Of a stretch of DNA of 64,000 nt, positions 1 to 8,594 are shown in pieces (positions within the stretch are counted from its first letter, which is position 1; every line of letters begins with the position of its first letter). The notes below the pieces were generated by a model that ran no database searches, had not been told where the DNA came from, and saw only the letters and a list, made by a program, of their open reading frames with translations. The stretch spans positions 329,432 to 393,431 of the forward strand of contig NZ_SOEB01000001.1 of NCBI RefSeq assembly GCF_004365965.1, in the 5' to 3' direction. Source of the stretch: Rhodovulum visakhapatnamense (GTDB taxonomy: Bacteria; Pseudomonadota; Alphaproteobacteria; Rhodobacterales; Rhodobacteraceae). A program made the position numbers and the translations under genes.

Positions 1-876
1 GTCGTCGTGGTCGGCGCCGGGCCCGGCGGGCTCGAAGCCGCGCGGGTCGCGGCCGAACGCGGCCACGAGGTCGTCCTGCACGAGGCCGCGAACGATCCCG
101 GCGGTCAGGTCCGGCTGCTGGCGCGCCACCCGCGCCGGGCCGAGATGATGGCGGTGATCGACTGGCGCATGGCCGAATGCACCCGGCTTGGCGTCAGCTT
201 CCGGTTCAATTCCTGGGCCGAGCCCGAAACGGTGCAGGCCGAGGCGCCCGATGTGGCGATCGTCGCCACCGGCGGCCTGCCGCCCGAGCCGGGTCTGGCC
301 GAGGGCGACGGGCTTGCGGTGTCAGCCTGGGACATCCTGTCGGGCGCCGTGCGGCCGGGCACGAACGTGCTCTTGTGGGACGATGCGGGCGATCACGCCG
401 GGCTGCAGACCGCCGAGACGCTGGCCGCGTCCGGCGCGCGGGTCGAGATCGTCTGCCGCGACCGGGGGCTGGTGCCCGAGGTGATGGCGATGTCGCTGAC
501 CCCGGCGATCCGGGCCTTGCAGCGGGCCGATGTGGTCTGGACCCCGACCTGGCGGCTCGACGCGATCCGGCGGACAGGGAATGCGCTGACCGCGCGGCTT
601 GGCAGCGATTACGGCCCCGAGACACGCGAACGGCAGGTCGATCAGGTGGTGGTCAATACGGGCACGCATCCGCTTGACGATCTTTATTTCGGGCTGCGGC
701 CGGGCGCGTCGAACCTGGGAGAGGTCGATTACCCCGCGCTGATCGAAGGGCGGCCGCAGGCGCTCAACCGCAATCCCGAGGGGCGCTATCGGCTGTTCCG
801 CATTGGCGACGCGGTGGCCGCGCGCAATGTGCATGCCGCGATCTACGACGCGCTGCGGCTGGTGAAGGACCTGTAG
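1..876 (+). CDS. FAD/NAD(P)-dependent oxidoreductase, C-terminal part (cut by window edge)
   Basis: The frame is open from the first base, so the N-terminus lies outside the window. What remains is the nucleotide-binding half of an NADH:flavin-oxidoreductase/trimethylamine-dehydrogenase type protein. It has a GAGPGGLEAA dinucleotide-binding motif at the very start, then a second Rossmann-like stretch, and the usual end in which the cofactor domain closes on an NVHAAIYDAL helix. In related enzymes (N-methylproline and dimethylglycine demethylases, 2,4-dienoyl-CoA reductase) an Fe-S/FMN barrel precedes this part. The style is closest to the methylated-amine demethylases, but the substrate cannot be fixed without the barrel. 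It converges on the ABC transporter operon that follows. Confidence 0.8.
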   Translation, partial: VVVVGAGPGGLEAARVAAERGHEVVLHEAANDPGGQVRLLARHPRRAEMMAVIDWRMAECTRLGVSFRFNSWAEPETVQAEAPDVAIVATGGLPPEPGLAEGDGLAVSAWDILSGAVRPGTNVLLWDDAGDHAGLQTAETLAASGARVEIVCRDRGLVPEVMAMSLTPAIRALQRADVVWTPTWRLDAIRRTGNALTARLGSDYGPETRERQVDQVVVNTGTHPLDDLYFGLRPGASNLGEVDYPALIEGRPQALNRNPEGRYRLFRIGDAVAARNVHAAIYDALRLVKDL

Positions 877-955
877 ACCGGGCGCCGCCGGAAGTTCACG
901 CGTCACATGAGCCGCGCGTTTTAAGCGTATGCTTTGAAATGTTTAAGGGCGATTC

Positions 956-1651
956 TCATACCCCGAGATGGCGCCGCAGGAGATCGGGGTCGGTCCGCAG
1001 CCGCGCGGCGTCGGCCTCGGCCCGGACGGCGCCGGTCTCGAGGATCACCGCCCGGTCGGCCGTGGCCAGAACGGCGTCGAGCCGCTGTTCGACCAGCAGG
1101 ATCGCGACGCCTTCGTCGCGCAGCCTGAGCACGGTGTCGCGGATCAGCGCGATCATCGAGGGCTGAAGCCCCTCGGTCGGCTCGTCCAGCAACAGGACCC
1201 GTGGGGCGAGGCACAGCGCCCGCGCGGTGGCCAGCATCTGCTGTTCGCCCCCCGACAGGGTTCCGGCCCGCTGGCCCATCCGGTCGGCAAGCCGCGGGAA
1301 CATCGCCAGCACCCGGTCGCGCACCTCGGGCGGGCTTTTGCGGCAGCGCATCCCGATCTCGAGGTTCTGCGCGACCGTCAGATCCGCGAAGAGACGTCGC
1401 CCCTGCGGGATATAGCCGATGCCCCGGCGCGGCACCTCATGGGCCGGCAGCCTGCCGATATCCTCGCCGTCCAGAAGCACCTGGCCACCCGACAGCGGCA
1501 GAAGCCCCATGATCGCCTTCATCGCCGTGGTCTTGCCTGCGCCGTTCCGGCCCAGAAGGCAGGTGATCTCGCCCGGCCGGACGGTCAGGCTGAGCCCGCG
1601 CAGCACCCGGACCGGCCCGTAGCCCGCCGCGATGTTCCTGACCTCAAGCAT
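956..1651 (-). CDS. livF: Branched-chain amino acid-type ABC transporter, ATP-binding protein LivF
   Basis: The second ATPase of a HAAT-family importer, 231 residues. It shows Walker A GRNGAGKTT, the Q-loop in a YIPQGRRLF context, the signature LSGGEQQ, Walker B VLLLDEP and the switch His region. The start at MLEVRNI matches the family. The stop of the upstream livG overlaps this start by 8 bases (ATGCTTGA), which implies translational coupling. It is the last gene of a five-gene minus-strand operon. LivF-type proteins energise uptake of branched amino acids, amides, urea or betaine-like solutes; the ligand here is not set by this subunit. Confidence 0.93.
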   Translation of the reverse strand: MLEVRNIAAGYGPVRVLRGLSLTVRPGEITCLLGRNGAGKTTAMKAIMGLLPLSGGQVLLDGEDIGRLPAHEVPRRGIGYIPQGRRLFADLTVAQNLEIGMRCRKSPPEVRDRVLAMFPRLADRMGQRAGTLSGGEQQMLATARALCLAPRVLLLDEPTEGLQPSMIALIRDTVLRLRDEGVAILLVEQRLDAVLATADRAVILETGAVRAEADAARLRTDPDLLRRHLGV

Positions 1652-2369
1652 CGGCCGAGCGTCCCAGATAGGCGGCCTGCACCCGCGCATCGGCCCGGAT
1701 CGCGGCGGGTGCGCCCTCGGCCAGCACGACCCCCGCATCGAGCACGGTGATGCGGTCGGCCAGGTCCATCACGACGCCCATGTTATGCTCGATCAGCAGG
1801 ATCGCGGTCTCGCCCGCAAGGGCGCGGACCAGCGCCTTGAAGGTCTCGATCTCGGGCTCGGACAAGCCTTGCGTCGGTTCGTCGAGGATGAGAACGCGCG
1901 GCGCTTGCGCGAGCCCCATCGCCAGTTCCAGCAGGCGCTGATGGCCATAGCTCAGATCGCCCGCCGCGCTGTCGTCGCGCCCGGTCAGGCCGACCCGGCC
2001 CAGCGTCCGGGCGACCTCGGCGGCAACGGCGGCGCGGTCGCGGCCGAACCGGCGGCGGGCGGCCAGCGCCACGTTCTCGGCGACCGGAAGCCGGGCGAAG
2101 ACCGAGGTGATCTGGAAGGTATAGGCCAGCCCAAGCCGCACCCGGGCATGGGCGGGCAGCCGGGTGATGTCCTGGCCGTCGAAGACGATACGTCCCGACG
2201 AGGGCGCGACACGGCCGATCAGCATCGACACGAAGGTGGTCTTGCCTGCGCCATTCGGCCCGATCAGCGCCCGGACCTCGCCGGGGCCGAGGTCCAGATC
2301 GACCTCATGGACGGCGCGCAGCCCGCCGAAGCTGCGCGAGAGCGCCCGGGTCGACAGAAGCGCGCTCAT
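1644..2369 (-). CDS. livG: Branched-chain amino acid-type ABC transporter, ATP-binding protein LivG
   Basis: First ATPase of the importer, 241 residues. Walker A is GPNGAGKTT, the signature region reads LSYGHQRLLE as is common in LivG, and Walker B is VLILDEP. The ATG at 2369 is chosen because it overlaps the livM stop as ATGA; a GTG 15 bases upstream is possible but less likely. It forms the ATPase dimer with LivF under the two membrane subunits. Confidence 0.92.
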   Translation of the reverse strand: MSALLSTRALSRSFGGLRAVHEVDLDLGPGEVRALIGPNGAGKTTFVSMLIGRVAPSSGRIVFDGQDITRLPAHARVRLGLAYTFQITSVFARLPVAENVALAARRRFGRDRAAVAAEVARTLGRVGLTGRDDSAAGDLSYGHQRLLELAMGLAQAPRVLILDEPTQGLSEPEIETFKALVRALAGETAILLIEHNMGVVMDLADRITVLDAGVVLAEGAPAAIRADARVQAAYLGRSADA

Positions 2370-3307
2370 GGCAGGCCCCGCCACCAGCGGCGCCGGATCT
2401 CGCCCGCCAGCCCCTGCGGGGCGAACAGCGTCAACAGAACCAGCGCCACGCCCGCGATCAGCATGTAGGCGGGCGTCAGCCCCGAGGCGAGGTCGATCAG
2501 GTAGAACATGAAGAGCGTGCCGAGAAACGGCCCGATCACCGTGCCCGCGCCGCCCAGCAGGACCCAGAGCAACGGAAAGATCGAATAGTGCGTTTCGGCG
2601 AAGCTGGCCCCGGCATAGCCGAAGAAAAGCCCGTAGGCCGCGCCCGCCGCCCCCGAGACCGTGCCCGACAGCACGACCGCGCCCAGCTTGTGGCGGAAGG
2701 TGTCATAGCCCAGAAGCTCGGCCCGGTCCTCGTTCTCGCGGATCGCGACCAGCACCCGGCCCATCGGCTGGCGGACCAGCCAGAGCGTACCGAAAAGGAC
2801 GGCCGAGAACAGCGCAAGCGCCGCCAGATAGCGGGTCTGCGGGTCGGAGAGGTCGAGCCCCAGCAGAACCCGGTCGGCCTGCGGGATCACCACGCCCTCG
2901 TCGCCCCGGGTCCAGCGCCCCGCGAGAAGGATCGTCAGCCAGGCGGCCTGCGCGAACATCAGCGTCACGATCATGAAGGCGACGCCCCTGGTGCGCAGCG
3001 CCAGGAGCCCCACGCCCAGCGACAGGACCGCCGCGGCACCGATGCCGGTCAGAAGCGCAGGCCCCGCGCCAAGGCCCAGATGCGTCATCGGCATCGCAAG
3101 CCCGTACATGCCCGCGGCAAAGAACATCGCGTGGCCGAGGCTGAGCAGCCCGGTATAGCCGAAGAGGATGTTGTAGCCCATCGCATAGGTCGCCAGCACC
3201 ATCACCCGGGCGACGGTGCCATGGCTGTAGGCGGGCAGCAGGAAGTTCAGTGCAAAAAGGACCGCGATCAGCCCCAGATGCAGCCCGATGATGCGCCCGC
3301 CCCTCAT
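2366..3307 (-). CDS. livM: Branched-chain amino acid-type ABC transporter, permease LivM
   Basis: Inner-membrane permease of 313 residues with many hydrophobic helices and the LivM-type cytoplasmic loop (GRVLVAIRENEDRAELLGYD) that contacts the ATPase. The start overlaps the livH stop as ATGA, and its own stop overlaps the livG start. It pairs with LivH to form the translocation channel. Confidence 0.92.
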   Translation of the reverse strand: MRGGRIIGLHLGLIAVLFALNFLLPAYSHGTVARVMVLATYAMGYNILFGYTGLLSLGHAMFFAAGMYGLAMPMTHLGLGAGPALLTGIGAAAVLSLGVGLLALRTRGVAFMIVTLMFAQAAWLTILLAGRWTRGDEGVVIPQADRVLLGLDLSDPQTRYLAALALFSAVLFGTLWLVRQPMGRVLVAIRENEDRAELLGYDTFRHKLGAVVLSGTVSGAAGAAYGLFFGYAGASFAETHYSIFPLLWVLLGGAGTVIGPFLGTLFMFYLIDLASGLTPAYMLIAGVALVLLTLFAPQGLAGEIRRRWWRGLP

Positions 3308-4239
3308 CGCGCGGCCTTGCCCCTCAGGCCCTCGGGCCGGAACACCAGTACCAGCGCCACCAGCAGCGTGGCGAGGATCTTGGCCAGCGTCGGCGAGAAG
3401 AAGACCGAGACGATGCCGTCGGACAGCCCGATCAGCAGCGCCGCGATCACCGTGCCGCCAAGGCTGCCGAGCCCGCCGATGATGACCACGATGAAGGACA
3501 GCAGAAGCGCGTCGCCCCCCATCAGGTAATGCGCCTGCTGGATCGGCACGATCAGCACGCCCGCAAGGGCGGCCAGTGCCGCCCCCAGCCCGAAAACCCC
3601 GGCATAGACCCGTTCGACCGGAATGCCGAAGGCCTGCGCGGTCTCGCGGTCCAACTGGGTCGCGCGCATCACCAGCCCGATCCCGGTCCTGGTCATCAGC
3701 GCCCAGAGCCCGGCCAGCACCGCCGCCGCGGCCCCCATCACGAAAAGCTTGTAGGAGGTGATCGACAGCCCCCAGGGCCAGATCAGCCTAGGTCCCTCCG
3801 GGCCGAACGCGACCCAGGGCAGCGCGAGGCGGTCGTTGAAGGGCGGCGCCACCGGGCGCGCCTCGGGGCCATAGGTCATCAGCGCGGCCTGCTGCAGGAT
3901 GTACAGCAGCCCGATGGTGGCGACGATGGTCCGTTCGGGGTCGTAGCCCACGCGCTTGAGCACCGTCAGGTCGGCCGCGACCGCCAGCGCCCCGGCGATG
4001 ACCGGCGCCAGCAGGACTGCCGCGACAAAGCCGAAGGCCCCGCCCCCCAGAGCCGAGGACACCGCCGAGGACACCGCCCAGGCCAGCACCGCGCCCAGCA
4101 TGAAGAACTGGCCATGGGCGACATTGACGACGCGCATCACCCCGAAGACGAGGCTGAGCCCCGAGGCCATCAGCGCCAGCACCGCGGCGGTGACCGCGCC
4201 CTCCAGCACGGCAAGCATCAGATGTGGGCCGAATTCCAT
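3304..4239 (-). CDS. livH: Branched-chain amino acid-type ABC transporter, permease LivH
   Basis: Inner-membrane permease of 311 residues. The MASGLSLVFGVMRVVNVAHG stretch near the N-terminus is characteristic of LivH/UrtB proteins, and the coupling loop near residue 190 (MRATQLDRETAQAFGI) is also present. The start MEFGPHL is chosen since the upstream extension is arginine- and proline-rich and unlike a membrane protein. It lies 109 bases after the stop of the substrate-binding gene. Confidence 0.92.
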   Translation of the reverse strand: MEFGPHLMLAVLEGAVTAAVLALMASGLSLVFGVMRVVNVAHGQFFMLGAVLAWAVSSAVSSALGGGAFGFVAAVLLAPVIAGALAVAADLTVLKRVGYDPERTIVATIGLLYILQQAALMTYGPEARPVAPPFNDRLALPWVAFGPEGPRLIWPWGLSITSYKLFVMGAAAAVLAGLWALMTRTGIGLVMRATQLDRETAQAFGIPVERVYAGVFGLGAALAALAGVLIVPIQQAHYLMGGDALLLSFIVVIIGGLGSLGGTVIAALLIGLSDGIVSVFFSPTLAKILATLLVALVLVFRPEGLRGKAAR

Positions 4240-4348
4240 GCGCGCTCCGGAACGGGAGGGGGCCGGGTGAAGACCCCGGACCCTTGAGGACTGGAAAAGC
4301 GCGCGCCGGCGCCCGGTCGCGGGCCCCGGCGCGCGCAACGACCCCTGC

Positions 4349-5650
4349 CTAGAGCGATTGCGTCGTGTAGTCGACCTCGTCGGGATAGAACCCGGCCTCG
4401 ATCGGGGTTTCCGCCTGCACGACCAGCCGCCCGTTCTCGACCTTCGAGATGTATTGCGGCCCGAAGACCTGGTGCGTCCGACCGTTGAAGAGCTTGGCGC
4501 CCTGCGGATGTTCGTTCGACAGCGGCATCTCGGTCATCGCCTCGACCGCCTCGACCAGCGCCGCGCGGTCGTCGGGGCCGCGGTAGCCGCAGGCCTCCAT
4601 CCCGGCCTTGATGACGTAAAGCGTCTCCCAGCAGCCGAACATGTGGGCATAGGCCGAGACATCGGACGGATCGGCGGCCAGCGCGCCGTTCTCGTCGATG
4701 CCGATGGCCGCGCGGTAATGGCGGTCGAACTCGGTCTGGTCGGGCTGGACGTAGCGGGGCATGCCCTCCCAGAAATAGGTGCCTTCCAGGAAGTCGAGCC
4801 CCGGGCTTTGCAGATCGACCGACTCGAGGCTGTCGATGAAGCCGAAGATCTCGGGCCGCGACGGACCGAAGAATTCGCCCATCTCCTTGACGAAGGTCAG
4901 GACCGAGGGGCCGACCATGACATGGTAGATCACCTCGGTCTCGCGCGGGATCTTGGCGAAATACTTGGTGAAGGAGGTTTCGGTGGGCGGGATCGCCAGC
5001 TTTGCCACCACCTCGCCGCCCTGGGCCTCGATCGCCTCGCTGAAGAAGTCGCGATGGTCATGGCCGAAGGCGTAGTCGGGGAAGATCATCGTGACCTTGC
5101 GCCCGAGATTTTCGCGCACGAAGGGGGCCATCGCCAGCACCTGGCTTTTGACATCGGTGATGCCGGGCTGCAGGGTCCAGCGGTTGAGCGCACCCGAGGC
5201 CACGTGATGGCCTTCGGAGACCACGAAATAGGGCAGCTTCAGCTCGCCCGCACGGGGCGCCGAACCCATCACCACATGGCTGAAAAGCGTGCCATAGCCG
5301 ACATCGCAGCGGTGCAGGCTGGCGAATTTCTCGACCACCTCGGCGCCGCGCTTGGGATCGGTGCCGTCATCCTCGGTGACCAGCTCGACCGGCCGACCGT
5401 TGATGCCGCCCGCCTCGTTGATCAGCCGCAGCGCGGCCCGGGTGGTGCGGTCGTACCAGCGGCCATAGGCAGCGCCGATGCCGGTCGCATGCATCTGGAA
5501 CCCGATCCGGATCGGCGCGGCGCTTTCGGCCCCGGCATAGCGCGCCCAGAGCGGCAGGCTCGCGGTGCCGGCAGCGGCGGCGGCGAGCGTCTTGATCGCG
5601 GAGCGGCGGGCGGGGCTCCGGGGGGCTGCATCGGTCTTGGTCACGGGCAT
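4349..5650 (-). CDS. ABC transporter periplasmic substrate-binding protein (LivK/amide-binding type)
   Basis: Periplasmic binding protein (Peripla_BP_6 type) of about 433 residues, first gene of the liv-type operon. The N-terminus has a twin-arginine-like signal (SPARRSAIK followed by an Ala-rich hydrophobic stretch ending near AGAESA), which suggests Tat export. The mature part begins with the usual PIRIGFQ strand and contains the bilobed-fold repeats. The ATG at 5650 has a GGAAAGAG Shine-Dalgarno-like stretch; in-frame ATGs at 5662 and 5674 are alternatives. It resembles the amide/urea and general amino-acid binding branch rather than a strict Leu/Ile/Val binder. The ligand is unknown; the nearby demethylase fragment makes a methylated amine or betaine worth testing. 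Confidence 0.85.
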   Translation of the reverse strand: MPVTKTDAAPRSPARRSAIKTLAAAAAGTASLPLWARYAGAESAAPIRIGFQMHATGIGAAYGRWYDRTTRAALRLINEAGGINGRPVELVTEDDGTDPKRGAEVVEKFASLHRCDVGYGTLFSHVVMGSAPRAGELKLPYFVVSEGHHVASGALNRWTLQPGITDVKSQVLAMAPFVRENLGRKVTMIFPDYAFGHDHRDFFSEAIEAQGGEVVAKLAIPPTETSFTKYFAKIPRETEVIYHVMVGPSVLTFVKEMGEFFGPSRPEIFGFIDSLESVDLQSPGLDFLEGTYFWEGMPRYVQPDQTEFDRHYRAAIGIDENGALAADPSDVSAYAHMFGCWETLYVIKAGMEACGYRGPDDRAALVEAVEAMTEMPLSNEHPQGAKLFNGRTHQVFGPQYISKVENGRLVVQAETPIEAGFYPDEVDYTTQSL

Positions 5651-5674
5651 GGCTCTTTCCATGGGAACGGTCAT

Positions 5675-6071
5675 TGCCGGTTCAGTCTGGGGACGGCATG
5701 TGCGTTTGTCTACGCCATTGGGACAATTCGCCTCAGCTCGATCGGCGGGTGCAGGCCGCCCCGCGCCCGGGCCGAAAGGCCGCCACCCGGACCGGGGCGC
5801 CTGCCCGTTTGCACCGGCTGCGACCGGGCACGAAGCCCGTCGGGCGAAACGCGTGAAGGACCCGCATTTCAAAGGCCTGTCGGATCTTGCGACGATCGGT
5901 CGGATTTTCTTGATTTGCTCCTGCGACGCTGCGGCATTTTCGGGTATGCTTTCCCCAACGTCAGTCTCCATGCGGGGGTCGGGCGGTGTCACTCCATTTC
6001 ACGAACCCGGGATGCTCACGAAATCAGAATATGCACCCGCATCGGGACCAGCGGCAGAGGGGACCAGCCGG
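5675..6071. other. Divergent intergenic region between ABC operon and response regulator
   Basis: About 400 bases separating two divergently read genes, so it must hold both promoters. I see no clear sigma-70 hexamers, operator dyad or RNA structure that I can defend, and reading frames crossing it have non-coding character. Confidence 0.5.
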
Positions 6072-6461
6072 ATGACTCAGTCTGAACCCGTTTGCCTCGT
6101 CGTCGAGGACACAGCTTTCGACCGGATGATCATGGAGCGGAAGCTTGCCGCCTATGGCAAGTCGATTCAGGTGCGCTTTGCCGCCACCCTCGCCGAGGCA
6201 CGGCGCTGCCTCGACAAGGAGCCGATCTCGATCATCTTCCTCGACAATTCCCTTCCGGACGGGAAAGGTGCGAATTTCGCACTCGAACTGTCCGCCCATC
6301 GCAGCTGGAGCCGAATCCCCGTGGTCATGGTCAGCGACTGGCCCTCGCCCTTCATGCGCGCCAAGGCCAAGGCGGCCAATGTCGTCGCGATCTGGACGAA
6401 GACGGAATTCACGACCCTGACCGTCGCCGAGGTGCTGCGCTCGCGCGGTCTGATGGTCTAG
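6072..6461 (+). CDS. Single-domain (CheY-like) response regulator
   Basis: A 129-residue protein made only of a receiver domain. The acidic pair is Glu12-Asp13, the phospho-acceptor is Asp58 in IIFLDNSLPDG, the switch Ser is Ser88 in VVMVSD and the conserved Lys is Lys110. All catalytic residues of a phosphorylatable receiver are present and there is no output domain. No histidine kinase lies nearby, so its partner is elsewhere. The start at MTQSEP is where receiver homology begins; an upstream in-frame extension is not receiver-like. Stand-alone receivers commonly act by protein contact or as phosphate relays, but no target can be named. Confidence 0.85.
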   Translation: MTQSEPVCLVVEDTAFDRMIMERKLAAYGKSIQVRFAATLAEARRCLDKEPISIIFLDNSLPDGKGANFALELSAHRSWSRIPVVMVSDWPSPFMRAKAKAANVVAIWTKTEFTTLTVAEVLRSRGLMV

Positions 6462-6673
6462 CTCTCCGGTCCGGGACGCCACGCCGCGGCTGTGCGCCCC
6501 CCTGCCCTGTCGGATGGCGCGAAAGCTCCGGGTCACCGTCAGGTCCGGCGTCCCGCGCCCGCCTCCCCAGGCCGGGCCGGAAGGACGTCCCCGAAAACCG
6601 GCGAAAAGAGTGCCTTCAACCTGCGCTTCGGTCATTGCGTCCTCTGCGGGGCCACGCTAAAAGACCCGACGAC

Positions 6674-6750
6674 GCACCCGTAGCTCAGCTGGATAGAGTG
6701 TCGCCCTCCGAAGGCGAAGGTCACAGGTTCGAATCCTGTCGGGTGCGCCA
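6674..6750 (+). tRNA. tRNA-Arg (anticodon CCG)
   Basis: A complete 77-nt cloverleaf with encoded CCA. The acceptor stem GCACCCG pairs with CGGGTGC, the D stem GCTC with GAGT, and the anticodon stem TCGCC with GGCGA around loop CTCCGAA, giving anticodon CCG. The T arm is ACAGG-TTCGAAT-CCTGT. DNA just downstream is decayed island material, in keeping with the frequent use of tRNA-Arg 3' ends as integration sites. Confidence 0.97.
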
Positions 6751-6821
6751 GACGCCATTTGTTACATTTCGGAATTTGGCGATACGCCCCGCCAGCAACC
6801 ACCTGGCATAGCAGCCTGTTC

Positions 6822-7011
6822 TCATTGGCTCCGGGCCTCAAGCCGGTCTTTCAGGGCCTCCGGGATCAGCCTGATGTTCCCGCGCTTGAAGGACGTGATG
6901 GCGGCCCCGGCCTCTTTCAGCCAGCGATGGAGGGTCGGTCGGCTCACGCCGAACATCGCCCCCTGCATCCCTCGCTCGGACGTGGATCGGTCGCTGGGTG
7001 CGCTCAGTCAT
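6822..7011 (-). pseudogene. Small HTH (excisionase/DNA-binding-like) protein, frameshifted
   Basis: A start (MTERTQRPIHVRAR) is followed after a one-base frame change by MFGVSRPTLHRWLKEAG and a basic tail, ending with TGA at 6822. The total is 190 bases, one more than a multiple of three, as expected for a single indel. The second part is a recognisable helix-turn-helix of the small MerR/excisionase-like type. The start overlaps the stop of the DUF5131 remnant (ATGACTGA). Such proteins often sit in phage or integrative elements. The function assignment is by motif only. Confidence 0.5.
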
Positions 7012-7290
7012 CGCTTCGCCCCGGCATCCCGTCCCGCGTCCTGCCGTCGAGCATTCTGCCCGCGGTACGCTTGCCGACGCGGCGCATGACATGGACCCTA
7101 TCACCATGAAAACCGCAAAGCCTCCTGCCAGGGTCTCCTGCCAGGTCGAGCCACCGCGATTTGCCACGGTCCACATCGTTTTGCTGTAGTCGACGCGAAA
7201 GTCTGGGGCGTCTCGCTCTCGATCGGGTGCCGCTTCCCATTCACCCCACTGCCTGAGAAAGAAGGCCGCGCCCGCCGCCTGCCATAGGCG
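7004..7290 (-). pseudogene. DUF5131 (phage Gp37/Gp68-type) protein, C-terminal remnant
   Basis: Two minus-strand frames together give a DUF5131-like C-terminus: AFFLRQWGEWE near 7260, then after a frame change near 7095 the closing segment RRVGKRTAGRMLDGRTRDGMP. The PFFxKQWGEW and RVGKKxAGRLLDGR motifs are family hallmarks. The upstream two thirds are missing or too broken to follow. The family is common on phages and integrative elements, consistent with the tRNA-proximal position. Confidence 0.55.
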
Positions 7291-8327
7291 TCGCGGTTGC
7301 GGACCGCGACGGAGCGCCTCCCGGCGCGATCCACGTCGCGGGGGCGCTGTCGGGATGGACGCCCGAGGCCTTCCTGCGCCATGCCGCACCGGTGGCGACC
7401 GAAGCCGCCCGGGCCATCAACGGCAGCCTCCAGCGGAACGCCCTGCAGCCCATCCCGGACCGTCTTGCGGACGCGAGGTCCCGGCGACCGCTCTGCCCAG
7501 CCATCCGCCTCGGCACCAGCGCCTGGAACGCCGCTGCCGGGGATCTGGCATTCGCGTCAGGCCTTGCGGATCACCCATTCGACACAGGCGCTTGGGACCG
7601 ACTTCGTTCCGTCGCCCGCGCCACGCGATGCCGACGGCGGGCGAGGGCGAGGGTCGCCTTGCCATTTCCTGCGACCAGATCGAGAACGCGCGCCCGGGGG
7701 CAGGACCCTGCTCGATGCGGATCGCCGGCGGCGGCGGCGACGCATCCAGCGGGGGAGCGGGTCCGGCCTTCGCGGCGATGGACCCGCGGGGAAGCCGCGT
7801 GACGGCGCCCCCGCGGCCAAAGCGGCGCCGCGCCAGCCGGCCCCGGTCCGGCGGAAGGATCAGGTTCCCGCCCGGGGACCGGATCGAGCCCGGGCCCGCT
7901 GGCAAGACTGCGCCGGGCGTTGGTGGGCAGAGACATCACATCGCCGGGGCCTGCCGTGCAGACCTGACCGTTTTCAAGCCCGACGCGCATCGCGGCTTCG
8001 GTGACGATGTGATCCGCGATCGCGTGTTTCGGCCCCTCCGTGAACGGGCGGCAACCGGTCGGCGAGATCCGGGCGAGGATCGCCCCGGGCGCGGTCGGAG
8101 CGCCTTTCGGAAAGACGCCGTCCGCGAGATCGGCGGATCGGACAATCGCCGTCGGCGGATCGGATCCCATGCCTGCGGCTGCACCGGTCTGACCCCTCAC
8201 CCCAGCGCTTTCCGACCTGCCGCGATGCCCCGCATCGGATGGCGTGGGACTGTCGCAGGACGCCGCAGCGGCCCCGGCGCCGCCTTGCCCCGGCGTGCTC
8301 CCGCTGGCGTGAGGCGCCTGTACCGGC

Positions 8328-8594
8328 CTAGCTGCGTCGGCCGCGCGGGCCGCCCCGACGGCGGGCGGAGGGTTCCTCGGCAAGGCCTGCGCGCAGCACG
8401 GCCGTCATCGGATGGTCGGGCGCATCGGGGCCGTATTCGGCCAGAAGCCTGCGCAGCGCGCGGCTTGTGTCGACCGTCTCGGGCAGCCCCAGCGCCCAGT
8501 CAAGAAAGATCGAGCGGCATTCCGAGGGGCCGATGCCCTCGATCCGGTAGGCTTCCCGGATCAGCCCGCGCGGGTCGGCCAGTTCAATCCGCAT
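8328..8594 (-). CDS. Small conserved hypothetical protein downstream of glnE
   Basis: An 88-residue protein starting MRIELADPRGLIREAYRIEGI and ending in a basic Arg/Gly-rich tail. The N-terminal two thirds look conserved (SECRSIFLDWALGLP), but I know no function. The start overlaps the glnE stop by 11 bases, so the two are likely co-translated. No signal peptide or membrane segment is visible. Confidence 0.7.
   Translation of the reverse strand: MRIELADPRGLIREAYRIEGIGPSECRSIFLDWALGLPETVDTSRALRRLLAEYGPDAPDHPMTAVLRAGLAEEPSARRRGGPRGRRS

Larger units (their letters stand above)
6751..8327. other. Decayed island region 3' of tRNA-Arg
   Basis: About 1.6 kb with no intact gene that I can support. 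Protein-like fragments occur in several minus-strand frames interrupted by frame changes. The left part carries the remains of a DUF5131 gene and of a small HTH gene (listed separately). Farther right are isolated fragments: one with a methyltransferase-like VLDLVAGNGKATLALA stretch near 7650 and a plausible C-terminus SVPSACVEWVIRKA near 7570, in different frames. Long frames here are mostly by-products of high GC. I read it as an eroded mobile or genomic island. Confidence 0.55.

Noticed and set aside
4240..4338. N-terminal extension of LivH from an upstream ATG
   Set aside because: The extra 33 residues are Arg/Pro-rich and unlike the family N-terminus; the start MEFGPHL is normal.
6632..6841. 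Minus-strand frame reading [24 protein letters not shown] across the tRNA
   Set aside because: This is the well-known spurious translation of the antisense of a tRNA gene, not a protein.
7571..8383. A 270-codon minus-strand frame in the region after tRNA-Arg, with a protein-like stretch near 7900-8130
   Set aside because: Only a middle section looks coding, both ends are low-complexity, no family recognised and no ribosome site; treated as island debris.
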